Positions 52,331 through 60,012 of a DNA stretch of 64,000 bases are shown one piece after another. The stretch is taken from contig NZ_BSTC01000004.1 in NCBI RefSeq assembly GCF_030269305.1, forward strand, positions 375,963 to 439,962. The letters are read 5' to 3'. The notes below the pieces were generated by a model that made no database searches, was not told the DNA's origin, and was given only the letters and a program-made list of their open reading frames with translations. How positions within the stretch are numbered: position 1 is the stretch's first letter; the number at the start of each line of letters is the position of its first letter. Source of the stretch: Kineosporia sp. NBRC 101731 (GTDB lineage Bacteria > Actinomycetota > Actinomycetes > Actinomycetales > Kineosporiaceae). The position numbers and the translations under genes were made by a program.

Positions 52331-53167
52331 TCAGTTCTCGTGCTGGAGATCGAGGCTGCCGATCCCGGAGTCGAGCGCCACCTCGATGCGGTCAGTGGAG
52401 TCGGTGGAGTCAGTGGAGTCGGTGGAGTCACCGGACGCCGGTGCCTCCAGAACGGTGCCGGCGCCGAGCCCACCGTGGTGCTCACCGTCCAGGTCCGCCT
52501 GACCCGCACCCGCGGAGAACCTCACCTGGGCCGGAACATCCGCGGGGACCAGGAAGCGCACCGCATTGGCCCCGCCGCCGATCCGCGCGCGCAGGGTCCC
52601 GTCCGGACGGGGCAGACGCACATCCACGCTCGCCACACCCTGCGTCACGTCCAGGCTGTGCACACGAGCCTGCCCCAGGTCCAGGGCGAGCACGGAGGAG
52701 CCGCCGGCGATCTCGATGTCCCAGCGCACGTCGCTCGAGAGCCGGACGGCCAGGTCGACCCCACCGCCCCCGGTCTCGTCCGCTCCCTCGGTCGACAGCC
52801 GCACCACACCCGACTCCGGTGCCCGCAGGACCGGGACGGCGCGTTGCCCCTCCGGCGTGCGGGCCCGCACCAGGTCGCCGCCGAGGTCGTCCGCGGTCAC
52901 CGTCAGCCGGTCCATGCCTCCGGTGACCACCAGCCGCGCCTCGGCCTGCCCCTCGGCGGCCAGGGTCGGGGTGTGATCCACGCGGTCGGTACCCGACCGA
53001 TCGTCCCCGCGCCGCTCGCCGGTGTAGTGGACCACCAGGAGCACCACCAGGACGGCGACGGCGACCACGGCCACCACCCACCCGCCGGGCCACCCGGCCG
53101 CGGGAGAAGATGGCGGCGACTGCTGGGGGGACGACGGCGACGACGTTTGCGGAACGTTGGAGGACAC
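52331..53167 (-). CDS. Membrane-anchored toast-rack/DUF4097-like protein
   Basis: This 278-residue protein has a Ser/Pro/Gln-rich cytoplasmic start, one membrane span (GGWVVAVVAVAVLVVLLVVHY) and a repetitive beta-strand domain (RLVVTGGMDRLTVTADDLGGDLVRA, VRWDIEIAGGSSVLALDLGQ, AIGSLDLQHEN-type end). This suits the right-handed beta architecture seen in LiaF/PspC-associated proteins. A DST repeat lies close to the C-terminus. The GTG at 53167 is chosen. It is divergent from a kinase/regulator pair, as in LiaFSR-like envelope stress modules. Confidence 0.7.
   Translation of the reverse strand: MSSNVPQTSSPSSPQQSPPSSPAAGWPGGWVVAVVAVAVLVVLLVVHYTGERRGDDRSGTDRVDHTPTLAAEGQAEARLVVTGGMDRLTVTADDLGGDLVRARTPEGQRAVPVLRAPESGVVRLSTEGADETGGGGVDLAVRLSSDVRWDIEIAGGSSVLALDLGQARVHSLDVTQGVASVDVRLPRPDGTLRARIGGGANAVRFLVPADVPAQVRFSAGAGQADLDGEHHGGLGAGTVLEAPASGDSTDSTDSTDSTDRIEVALDSGIGSLDLQHEN
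52391..52426. repeat. 9-base tandem repeat, four copies, in the toast-rack gene
   Basis: Four consecutive GTCRGTGGA units encode Asp-Ser-Thr repeats near the C-terminus of the membrane protein. A unit of three codons means copy-number change would keep the frame. Confidence 0.85.
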
Positions 53168-53377
53168 GCCCCGATACTTCAAGGAGCCAGGTCCGGCGGC
53201 CACCCGAGATGCCCGCTTTCGCCCCGGACGACGGAACCGGCTCTGCTGTGCCCGGACGGCACGCCAGGGCCCCGCGCGACCGCATCGTGACCCGGTACCG
53301 CGGTACCGCTCGAGCGGCCCGCAACCGGCACCGGCAGAGGACGACACAGCGGTGCGGCTTCCGCCAGGCTCGAACCC

Positions 53378-54616
53378 ATGCCGCTCCCCGCCGCCCGGGC
53401 CATCGAGCCTCCGGGTCCCCCCGAACACCCGGGCCCCCTGTCCGGGACGTCCGGGACGCTGACCCGCCGATGGCCAGTTCTCGCGTCCCTCATCCCCCAC
53501 CGTCTCCTCGATCTACCCGATCTACCCGATCTACCCGGTCCCGGGGACGTGGTGACCGCCCTGCTGGTCGCCGGATGCGGATTCTGGCTCGACGACCGGT
53601 TCACCGGGCAGTTCCTCCTGCTCTGCTGCTTCCTGCCGCTGGTCAGGCTCGGGCCGGGGTTGCTGGCACCGGTCGTGGCCCTGGCCGGGGGGATCGGCTA
53701 CTGGTGGTGGCTGGATCGACTGGCCGATCCCTTCGGTCAGTCCGTGATGTGGTGCCTTCCGGTGGCGGTCGCGGGCTGGTACGCGGGACGTCGCCGGGTC
53801 GGGGCATGGACCCTGCTGGTCCTGGCCGTCGCGGCGCTGATCGGGACGACCCCGGCCGTGATCGCCCCGGTGCCGACCCTGGCCGTGGCTGCGGGATACG
53901 TGGCGGGGCGGATCTGGACGTCCCAGGACCGGATCGGGGCGCTCACCCTGCAACTGGGGCGGGCCCGCGCGGAAGTCACCGCCGTCCGCGACGAGAACCG
54001 CACGCTGGAAGAGCGTTCCGCCCTCGCCCGCGAGCTGCACGACGTGGTCGGCCACCACCTCTCCGTCATCTCCCTGGCGGCCGAGGCCGCCACGCTCCGG
54101 CCCGAGAGCACCCCCGAGTCGCTGGAACGGATCCGGGCCGCGTCCCACGACGCGATGAGTGAGCTCGACGTGATCCTGCGCTCGCTGCACCGCGACGGTG
54201 AGAGCGCGCCGCTGGAGCCGAACAAGGGGCTGGGCGACATCGACGAACTGCTGGAGGCCCTGCGGCAGGCCGGTCTTCACGTCGACTCCTCGATCCTGGT
54301 GACCGCGCCGGTGCCCTCGGGCCTGCAGCTGACGGTCTACCGGATCGTCCAGGAGGGGATGACCAACATTCTGCGGCACGCCGGGGCCACCCGCGCGTCC
54401 CTCACCGTCGTCGCCCAGGACTCCCTGCTGTCCGTACGCGTCGGCGACGACGGAACCGGCGTCCAGGACGCGGACCTCGGCACCGGCCGGGGCCTGACCG
54501 GGATCGCCGAACGCGTGCGCGGTTTCGGCGGCGACTGGTCGGTCGGGGTGTCCCCGTGGGGCGGCACCCAGCTGGACGTGGTGCTGCCGCTGACACCTGA
54601 CATGCTTCCCGGGTGA
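53378..54616 (+). CDS. Sensor histidine kinase (HisKA_3, LiaS-like)
   Basis: This 412-residue kinase has about five membrane spans (residues ~60-170), a coiled-coil linker, ARELHDVVGHHLSVISL with the phosphorylated His, and HATPase features (VYRIVQEGMTNILRHAGA, GTGRGLTGIAERVRGFGG). Its overlap with the following response regulator (GTGA) pairs them. Divergent orientation to a toast-rack membrane protein suggests an envelope-stress sensor. The N-terminal ~45 residues are Pro-rich and the start could be further in. Confidence 0.9.
   Translation: MPLPAARAIEPPGPPEHPGPLSGTSGTLTRRWPVLASLIPHRLLDLPDLPDLPGPGDVVTALLVAGCGFWLDDRFTGQFLLLCCFLPLVRLGPGLLAPVVALAGGIGYWWWLDRLADPFGQSVMWCLPVAVAGWYAGRRRVGAWTLLVLAVAALIGTTPAVIAPVPTLAVAAGYVAGRIWTSQDRIGALTLQLGRARAEVTAVRDENRTLEERSALARELHDVVGHHLSVISLAAEAATLRPESTPESLERIRAASHDAMSELDVILRSLHRDGESAPLEPNKGLGDIDELLEALRQAGLHVDSSILVTAPVPSGLQLTVYRIVQEGMTNILRHAGATRASLTVVAQDSLLSVRVGDDGTGVQDADLGTGRGLTGIAERVRGFGGDWSVGVSPWGGTQLDVVLPLTPDMLPG
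53510..53536. repeat. 9-base tandem repeat, three copies, in the kinase gene
   Basis: Three GATCTACCC units in a row encode Leu-Pro-Asp repeats just before the first membrane span. Like the repeat in the divergent partner gene, it is in frame. Confidence 0.85.
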
Positions 54617-55266
54617 GTCACGACATCAAGGTTGCCGTCATCGACGACCAGGAACTCGTGCGCGCCGGGCTGCGAACCGTCCTGGCCTCCGCGCCCGACC
54701 TGCACGTGGTCGCGGAGGCCGCGAACGGCCACCAGGCCGTGGCTGTGGCCCGGCAACGCCCGGAACTGGACCTGATGCTGCTGGACATCCGCATGCCCGG
54801 CCTGGACGGCCTCACCGCCCTGCCGCAGATCCTGCGCGAGCGCCCGGACCTGCCGGTGCTGATGCTGACCACGTTCCCGGACGACGAGTACGTCACCGCG
54901 GCACTCGCCGCCGGGGCCTCGGGGTTCCTGCTCAAGCGCTCGTCCGGCGCCGATCTGATCTCGGCCGTGCGAGCCGGCGCCGCGGGTGAGGCCGTGCTCT
55001 CGCCCGGTGTCACGCGGGCGGTGATCCGGCGCAGCACCCGGCCCGGACCGGCCGGTGCCGAGCTCCCGGCCGGGGTCACCGCCCGGGAGCTGGACGTACT
55101 GCGCAAGGTCACCGCCGGGGCCAACAACGGGGAGATCGCCCAGCAGCTGCACCTGAGCGAGAGCACGGTGAAGTCGCACGTGTCCCGGGTGATGCAGAAA
55201 CTTGGCTGCCGCGACCGGGTCCAGCTGGCGCTGCTCGGCCTGCGTCTGGGGCTCGACCAGCACTGA
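54613..55266 (+). CDS. NarL/LuxR-family response regulator (LiaR-like)
   Basis: This 217-residue protein has a receiver domain with Asp58 (LMLLDIRMPG) and a LuxR HTH (VTARELDVLRKVTAGANNGEIAQQLHLSESTVKSHVSRVMQKLGCRDRVQL). The GTG start overlaps the kinase stop. Its stop runs directly into a strong hairpin terminator. Confidence 0.94.
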   Translation: MSHDIKVAVIDDQELVRAGLRTVLASAPDLHVVAEAANGHQAVAVARQRPELDLMLLDIRMPGLDGLTALPQILRERPDLPVLMLTTFPDDEYVTAALAAGASGFLLKRSSGADLISAVRAGAAGEAVLSPGVTRAVIRRSTRPGPAGAELPAGVTARELDVLRKVTAGANNGEIAQQLHLSESTVKSHVSRVMQKLGCRDRVQLALLGLRLGLDQH

Positions 55267-55298
55267 CGGGTCCTTCCCGGGGAGGGGAAGGACCCGTC
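55265..55298. terminator. Strong bidirectional terminator
   Basis: A perfect 14-bp stem, GACGGGTCCTTCCC (55265-55278) and its complement (55285-55298), 6-nt loop, overlaps the regulator stop and lies 8 bases from the end of the convergent amylase gene. Confidence 0.8.
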
Positions 55299-55305
55299 GG
55301 GTCGA

Positions 55306-56964
55306 TCAGGCGGTGATCGCCACGGCGCCCTTGGCCGGCACGGTCACCGTGGCCTTGCCGTCGGAGCCGACGGTGATCGTGGTGCCCGAGCACGTGCCGG
55401 TGGTGGTGCCGCCGGTGATCAGGTCGCAGTACTTCCCGGCGGCCAGACCGGTCTGGATCGTCTGGGTCTTGGCCGAGGAGCCGTTGTTCAGGGCGGTCCA
55501 GCCCTTGGCGCCGCGGGAGAAGGCGATCAGGCTGGCGCCGTCGTCGTACCAGTTGGCCTGCTTGGCGGTGCCGACCGCGTTGCGGAAGGCGATCATGCCC
55601 TTCACGCCCTTGTCCCGGTCCAGGCAGTTCCACCGGCCGTCGGAGCAGTTGGTGTTGCTGATCTTCCCGGCCGCGTCGGACGGCGGGGAGTCGCCGCTCT
55701 GGCTGTAGGTGAACGACGCGTACACCTGGGCCCGGCCGTAGCCGCCGGCCAGCAGGTACTGGGTGGCGAGCCGGTCGGTGTCGCCGTCCTTGTAGGTCAG
55801 CGAGCTGGCGTCGCGCTCGGTGTCGTGGTTCTGCACGAAGGTCAGCGACTTGGCCGAGGCCGGCAGGCCGCTGCTCTCACCGAAGGATTTCAGGGTCGCG
55901 ATCTTGCCGTTGAAGGCCTTCTTCAGCTGCGCGGGCGGGCCCCAGGTGAGCACGTTCGCGACCTCGGTGAAGGCCGCCGGTGACAGGTCACCGCTACCAC
56001 CGGTCACTTCCAGCGCCACGTAGGGCTTCTCACCGTCGGCGGTGGTGTTCAGGCCGGCGATGATCGCCAACAGGTCGGCCTTGGCGATGTGCTTGCCGGC
56101 GTCCACCCGGAATCCCGAGACGCCGAAACCGATCAGCCGGTTCAGATAGCCGTCGATCGCGCCCCGCACGTAGGTGCTTTCGGTCTTCAGGTCGGACAGC
56201 CCGACCAGCTCGCAGAAGTTGACCTGGGTGGCGTTCTCGTAGTCGTTGATCTTGCCGTCGGAGGTGTTGCACTCGGTGCCCTGGTGGTGGAAGTCGTCCT
56301 TGGTGTACAGACCCGCGTAGGTGTACTTGTCGAACGTGCCACCACCGTAGGAGGTCCCGCCGCTGCCGGCCATGTGGTTGATCACCGCGTCGACGTAGAC
56401 CTTCACACCGGCCTTGCGGCAGGCCGTCACCATCGCCTTGAACTGGGCCTCACTGCCCATCCGGCTCTCCAGGCCGTACCCGGCGGGCTGGTACACCTCG
56501 TACCACGGGTGGCTGCCGCTGAGCTTGATCGACGTCTGCGGCGGCGCCACCTGCACGCCGCCGTACCCGGCCGGGCCGAGCACGTCGGTGCACTCGCTCG
56601 AGACCGACGTCCAGTTCCACTCGAACAGGTTCGCGATCACGTCGCCCCGGGTGGCCGTGCCACCGCCGGTCGCTGCGGTGCCCGCGGAGGACGAGGCGGT
56701 CGGGGCCGCCGTCGTCGTCGCTGGGGTGGCGGTGGTGGTCGCCGTCGTCTGAGCAGGGGACGCCGATGTCGTCGACGTGGGGGTGGCGGTGGGTGTGGCG
56801 GTGGGGGTGGTGGTCGCCGACACACCCCGTCCCCGGTGGTGGCCCTCGGCCGAGCGGGGCCAGGCCTGCACGGCGGTGGCGGACACACCCACCACCAGAA
56901 CGGCAGTGGCTCCGGCGATCGTCACGGTGCGGCCCCGGCCGGGCCGCCGTCCTCTGGAAGTCAT
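55306..56964 (-). CDS. Secreted GH13 alpha-amylase with Thr-rich linker
   Basis: This 552-residue enzyme has an N-terminal signal/anchor (RTVTIAGATAVLVVGVSATAVQA), a ~50-residue Thr/Pro/Ala-rich linker and a GH13 alpha-amylase domain. Motifs are VYVDAVINHMAG, GFRVDAGKHI with the nucleophile Asp, ALEVTG with the acid Glu and FVQNHDTERD with the third Asp. The C-terminal beta domain follows; no starch-binding module was recognised. It is the divergently placed paralogue of the amylase at 58548-59975, sharing most motifs but with the linker instead of a direct signal-domain join. Confidence 0.93.
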   Translation of the reverse strand: MTSRGRRPGRGRTVTIAGATAVLVVGVSATAVQAWPRSAEGHHRGRGVSATTTPTATPTATPTSTTSASPAQTTATTTATPATTTAAPTASSSAGTAATGGGTATRGDVIANLFEWNWTSVSSECTDVLGPAGYGGVQVAPPQTSIKLSGSHPWYEVYQPAGYGLESRMGSEAQFKAMVTACRKAGVKVYVDAVINHMAGSGGTSYGGGTFDKYTYAGLYTKDDFHHQGTECNTSDGKINDYENATQVNFCELVGLSDLKTESTYVRGAIDGYLNRLIGFGVSGFRVDAGKHIAKADLLAIIAGLNTTADGEKPYVALEVTGGSGDLSPAAFTEVANVLTWGPPAQLKKAFNGKIATLKSFGESSGLPASAKSLTFVQNHDTERDASSLTYKDGDTDRLATQYLLAGGYGRAQVYASFTYSQSGDSPPSDAAGKISNTNCSDGRWNCLDRDKGVKGMIAFRNAVGTAKQANWYDDGASLIAFSRGAKGWTALNNGSSAKTQTIQTGLAAGKYCDLITGGTTTGTCSGTTITVGSDGKATVTVPAKGAVAITA

Positions 56965-57333
56965 GGTCGGGGAACATAACAGCGAAGAAGACGCGCAGGA
57001 ACGGCGAAACCTGCACCATCAAAAGGCTTAACGCATCCGGTCTATCGAATTGACCGGGGACACAGTGAGAACGGCCCACCCATCGCCCGGTCACGTCGAT
57101 GAGACTTAGGGATGGCTTGGCTTTACGGACGAACGCCGACCGGACCGTACGTGAGCATCGGAACGCCGAGCGTCACCTGGTTCCTTCTCCCGCCTCCACG
57201 GCCGCCACGAAAGGCAATGGCCCACCCGAATTCCGGCGACCATCCCTCTGCGATTCCCTCCCTGGGAACCTTTAAGGTTTACCGGTATACTTCGTTCCCA
57301 CCTTGCCGCCCGCCTACCCAAGGGGTCTGAGGG
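56965..57333. other. 369-base divergent promoter region between amylase 1 and lacI
   Basis: The stretch has no supported gene. Near its right end lies a TATACT -10 candidate (57286-57291) for lacI overlapped by a LacI-type operator. No palindrome of the same type was found near the amylase 1 start, so that gene may be regulated differently. Confidence 0.45.
57278..57289. promoter_or_regulatory. Candidate LacI operator upstream of lacI
   Basis: TTTACCGGTATA differs at one base from the perfect 12-base palindrome at 58376-58387. It has the central CCGG typical of LacI-family sites and overlaps a TATACT -10 element (57286-57291), suggesting negative autoregulation. Confidence 0.62.
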
Positions 57334-58386
57334 ATGCCGACACTGGACGAGGTGGCCCGCGCGGCGGGCGTCTCGAAGATGACCGTGTCCAACGTGCTGA
57401 ACGGGCGCCGCGGGCGGGTCTCCCCCACCACCGCGGCCCGGGTGCTGGAGGTCGTCGAGCGGCTCGGGTACGTCCGCAGTGCCACCGCCCGGTCGCTGAG
57501 CGCCCAGCGCTCGAACATCGTGGCCCTGGCCTTCCCGGGGCGGGGCGGGCGCGAGGCCGGCGACGTCGTGCCGCTCACCAACCCGCACGACTCGCTGTTC
57601 CTCAGCGAGGTCGAGGCGCACATCACCCGGGCCGGGCTCTACCTCATGGTGCACTCGGTCAACAGCGTCGAGGCCACCGCCCAGAACCTGCGCTCGTGGA
57701 ACGTCGACGGCGCGATCTTCCTGGGCACCCGGGCCGACGAGGTCGCGGCCCTGCACGCCGCCTACCCGGCGCCGATGGTCTTCGTCGACAACCACGGCGC
57801 ATCGCCCCGCATCAACAATGTCGGCATCGAGGACCGGCTGGGCGGGCAGCTCGCCGGCCGCCGCCTGCTGGTGGCCGGGCACCGGCGCATCGGCTTCGTC
57901 GGGCCCCGGTTCGACCGGCCCGGCGTGGTGCGCGAGCGCTACGCGGGCTTCGTCCAGGCCCTGGCCGAGGCCGGGCTGAGTCCCCGGCCCGAGCACGTGG
58001 TGCGCTGCGACGCCGGTTTCGATGCGGCCGTCGCCGCGGCGCAGCGGGTGCTGGCGGCGCCGGAGCGGCCCACGGCGGTCTTCGCCACCGCCGACGTCAT
58101 CGCGGCGGGCCTGCTCAAGGGCTTCGCCCGGGCCGGGGTGAGCGTGCCGGCCCAGATGTCGATCATCGGGTTCGACGGTCTGGAGATCGGCCGTCATGTG
58201 ACCCCCGAGATCACCACCTTGCGCCAGGACATCCCCGGCAAGGCCCGGGCGGCCGTGGAGGTGCTGCTCGCCCAGTTGTCGGGGTGGCCCACCGTGCGTT
58301 CCGAGCGCCGCGTCCTGGGGGTCACCCTGGTCGAGCGCGAGTCTGTCGGGCCCCCGCCGGGACACATCCCCGACCTTTACCGGTAA
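57334..58386 (+). CDS. LacI-family transcriptional regulator (maltose/starch type)
   Basis: This 350-residue repressor has the N-terminal HTH (PTLDEVARAAGVSKMTVSNVLNGRRGRVSPTTAARVLEVVERLGYVRS) with the hinge helix, then a periplasmic-binding-protein-like effector domain (IVALAFPG, AIFLGTRADEV, GHRRIGFVGPRFDRPGV, STVFATADVIAAGLLKG-like and IIGFDGLEIGRHVTPEITT). Its place among two alpha-amylases, an alpha-glucosidase and MalFG-like permeases suggests that it senses a maltodextrin. Matching operators lie upstream of itself and of the next amylase gene. Confidence 0.93.
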   Translation: MPTLDEVARAAGVSKMTVSNVLNGRRGRVSPTTAARVLEVVERLGYVRSATARSLSAQRSNIVALAFPGRGGREAGDVVPLTNPHDSLFLSEVEAHITRAGLYLMVHSVNSVEATAQNLRSWNVDGAIFLGTRADEVAALHAAYPAPMVFVDNHGASPRINNVGIEDRLGGQLAGRRLLVAGHRRIGFVGPRFDRPGVVRERYAGFVQALAEAGLSPRPEHVVRCDAGFDAAVAAAQRVLAAPERPTAVFATADVIAAGLLKGFARAGVSVPAQMSIIGFDGLEIGRHVTPEITTLRQDIPGKARAAVEVLLAQLSGWPTVRSERRVLGVTLVERESVGPPPGHIPDLYR

Positions 58387-58387
58387 A
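58376..58387. promoter_or_regulatory. Candidate LacI operator upstream of amylase 2
   Basis: Perfect 12-base palindrome TTTACCGGTAAA spans the lacI stop codon and lies about 160 bases before the amylase 2 ATG. The near-identical copy upstream of lacI supports a shared regulator. Confidence 0.65.
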
Positions 58388-58476
58388 TGACATTTCCCTT
58401 AGGTTTACTAATGCCGTCGCCGGGAATTCAGGGGTTTGTTTCCGGCATATTCCCGGTTATTCTGAATCCGAGGCCG

Positions 58477-58496
58477 CAATAGCGTCGGCGCTATTG
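58477..58496 (+). promoter_or_regulatory. Hairpin in the amylase 2 leader
   Basis: Perfect 8-bp inverted repeat CAATAGCG (58477-58484) and CGCTATTG (58489-58496) with a TCGG tetraloop, about 50 bases before the start codon. It may stabilise the mRNA, attenuate transcription or be a protein-binding site. Confidence 0.5.
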
Positions 58497-58547
58497 ACGC
58501 CCCCCGATCAATTCCTTCTCGAACACCTGTATGTCAATGGAGACAAC

Positions 58548-59975
58548 ATGTTTCGTAGAATTCTCGCCGCGGCGTCGGCGACCGCGCTGGCCGTGGGCCT
58601 GCTCCTGCAGACGGCGCCCGTCGCCTCCGCCGCACCCCCGGCCGGCCAGAACGACACCATCGTGCATCTCTTCGAATGGAACTGGCCCTCCGTCGGGCGT
58701 GAGTGCACGTCGAATCTCGGACCCAAAGGTTATGGTGCGGTCCAGGTCTCCCCTCCGCAGGAGCACATCGTGCTGTCCGGCAGCGGCTATCCCTGGTGGC
58801 AGGACTACCAGCCGATCAGCTATCAGCTCGTCACCCGCCGGGGTAACCGGGCCGCGTTCGCCGCGATGGTCTCGACCTGTCACGCGGCCGGGGTCAAGGT
58901 GTACGTAGACGCCGTGCTCAACCACATGCAGGGCGCCAACCAGTCCGGCACCGGCAGTGCGGGCAACACCTTCTCCAACCTGAACAACCCGGCCGTTCCG
59001 TACACCTCGTCCGACTTCCACACCCCCTGCGCGATCAACGACTACAACAGCGTCACGCAGGTGCAGACCTGTCAGCTGTCGTCGCTGACCGACCTGAGGA
59101 CCGAGTCGGCCTCGGTGCGGGCCAAGGAAGTCGCCTATCTCAACGACCTGATCTCGCTGGGGATCGACGGATTCCGGCTGGACGCCGCCAAACACATGGC
59201 GGTGGCCGACATCGCGGCGATCAAGGCCGGTCTGACCAAGCCCTCGTCGTACCTCTACCAGGAGGTGATCGAGGGTGGCGCCAACAGCCCAACCCAGTAC
59301 ACCGGCAACGGTGACGTGACCGACTTCCGCTATGGCGACGTGGTCGGGGCGGCCTTCCAGAGCGCAAGTCCGGCAAGCCTTTCCACGTTGCCCTCGCAGA
59401 TGCTCCTGGCCACCGGCAAGGCCCAGGTGTTCATCGACAACCACGACACCGAGCGCAACGGCCGCACGAAGCTCAATTACAAGAACGGCGACCGCTACTA
59501 CCTGGCCGAGGGTTTCATGCTGGCCTACCCGTTCGGCACCCCCGCGGTGATGTCCGGGTACGCCTTCAGCAGTTCCGACGCCGGTCCGCCGGCCGGCAGC
59601 AACGGCACCACCACCGACACCTCCTGCGGCAGCGGCTGGACCTGCCAGCACCGCGACCGCCGGATCGCCAACATGGTCGCCCTGCGCAATGCGGCCCGGG
59701 GCAGCGCCGTGACCAACTGGTGGAGCAACGGCAGCTCGCAGATCGGTTTCGGCCGGGGGGCGGTCGCTTACACGGCCTTCAACACCGCGGGCAGCTCGGT
59801 GACCCGCACCTTCCAGACGAGTCTGCCGGCCGGTACCTACTGCGACGTGATGAGCGGTGACTACTCGGCCGGGTCCTGTTCGGGCACCCGGTACACGGTG
59901 GCCGCCAACGGTACGTTCACCGCGACGCTGGCGGCCAACCGGTCACTGGCCCTCTACACCGGCGCCCGGATCTGA
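58548..59975 (+). CDS. Secreted GH13 alpha-amylase
   Basis: This 475-residue enzyme has a Sec signal (MFRRILAAASATALAVGLLLQTAPVASA) and a GH13 domain: VHLFEWNWPSVGRECT, VYVDAVLNHMQG, GFRLDAAKHM (nucleophile Asp), LYQEVIEGG (acid Glu) and FIDNHDTERN (Asp). A beta domain closes the protein and no starch-binding domain was recognised. ATG 58548 has GGAGA four bases upstream; the very long frame extending back to 57303 is antiphase within lacI. A LacI operator and a leader hairpin precede it. Confidence 0.94.
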   Translation: MFRRILAAASATALAVGLLLQTAPVASAAPPAGQNDTIVHLFEWNWPSVGRECTSNLGPKGYGAVQVSPPQEHIVLSGSGYPWWQDYQPISYQLVTRRGNRAAFAAMVSTCHAAGVKVYVDAVLNHMQGANQSGTGSAGNTFSNLNNPAVPYTSSDFHTPCAINDYNSVTQVQTCQLSSLTDLRTESASVRAKEVAYLNDLISLGIDGFRLDAAKHMAVADIAAIKAGLTKPSSYLYQEVIEGGANSPTQYTGNGDVTDFRYGDVVGAAFQSASPASLSTLPSQMLLATGKAQVFIDNHDTERNGRTKLNYKNGDRYYLAEGFMLAYPFGTPAVMSGYAFSSSDAGPPAGSNGTTTDTSCGSGWTCQHRDRRIANMVALRNAARGSAVTNWWSNGSSQIGFGRGAVAYTAFNTAGSSVTRTFQTSLPAGTYCDVMSGDYSAGSCSGTRYTVAANGTFTATLAANRSLALYTGARI

Positions 59976-59985
59976 TGCACGGGGC

Positions 59986-60012
59986 GGCGGGGCGGTTCGG
60001 TCACGCCCCGCC
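59986..60012. terminator. Bidirectional terminator between amylase 2 and the GH31 gene
   Basis: Perfect 9-bp stem GGCGGGGCG (59986-59994) and CGCCCCGCC (60004-60012), 9-nt loop, at a convergent junction and overlapping the GH31 stop. Confidence 0.68.

Noticed and set aside
52391-53536. Phase-variable repeats switching the stress genes on and off
   Set aside because: Both repeats have 9-base units, so copy changes would not shift the reading frame.
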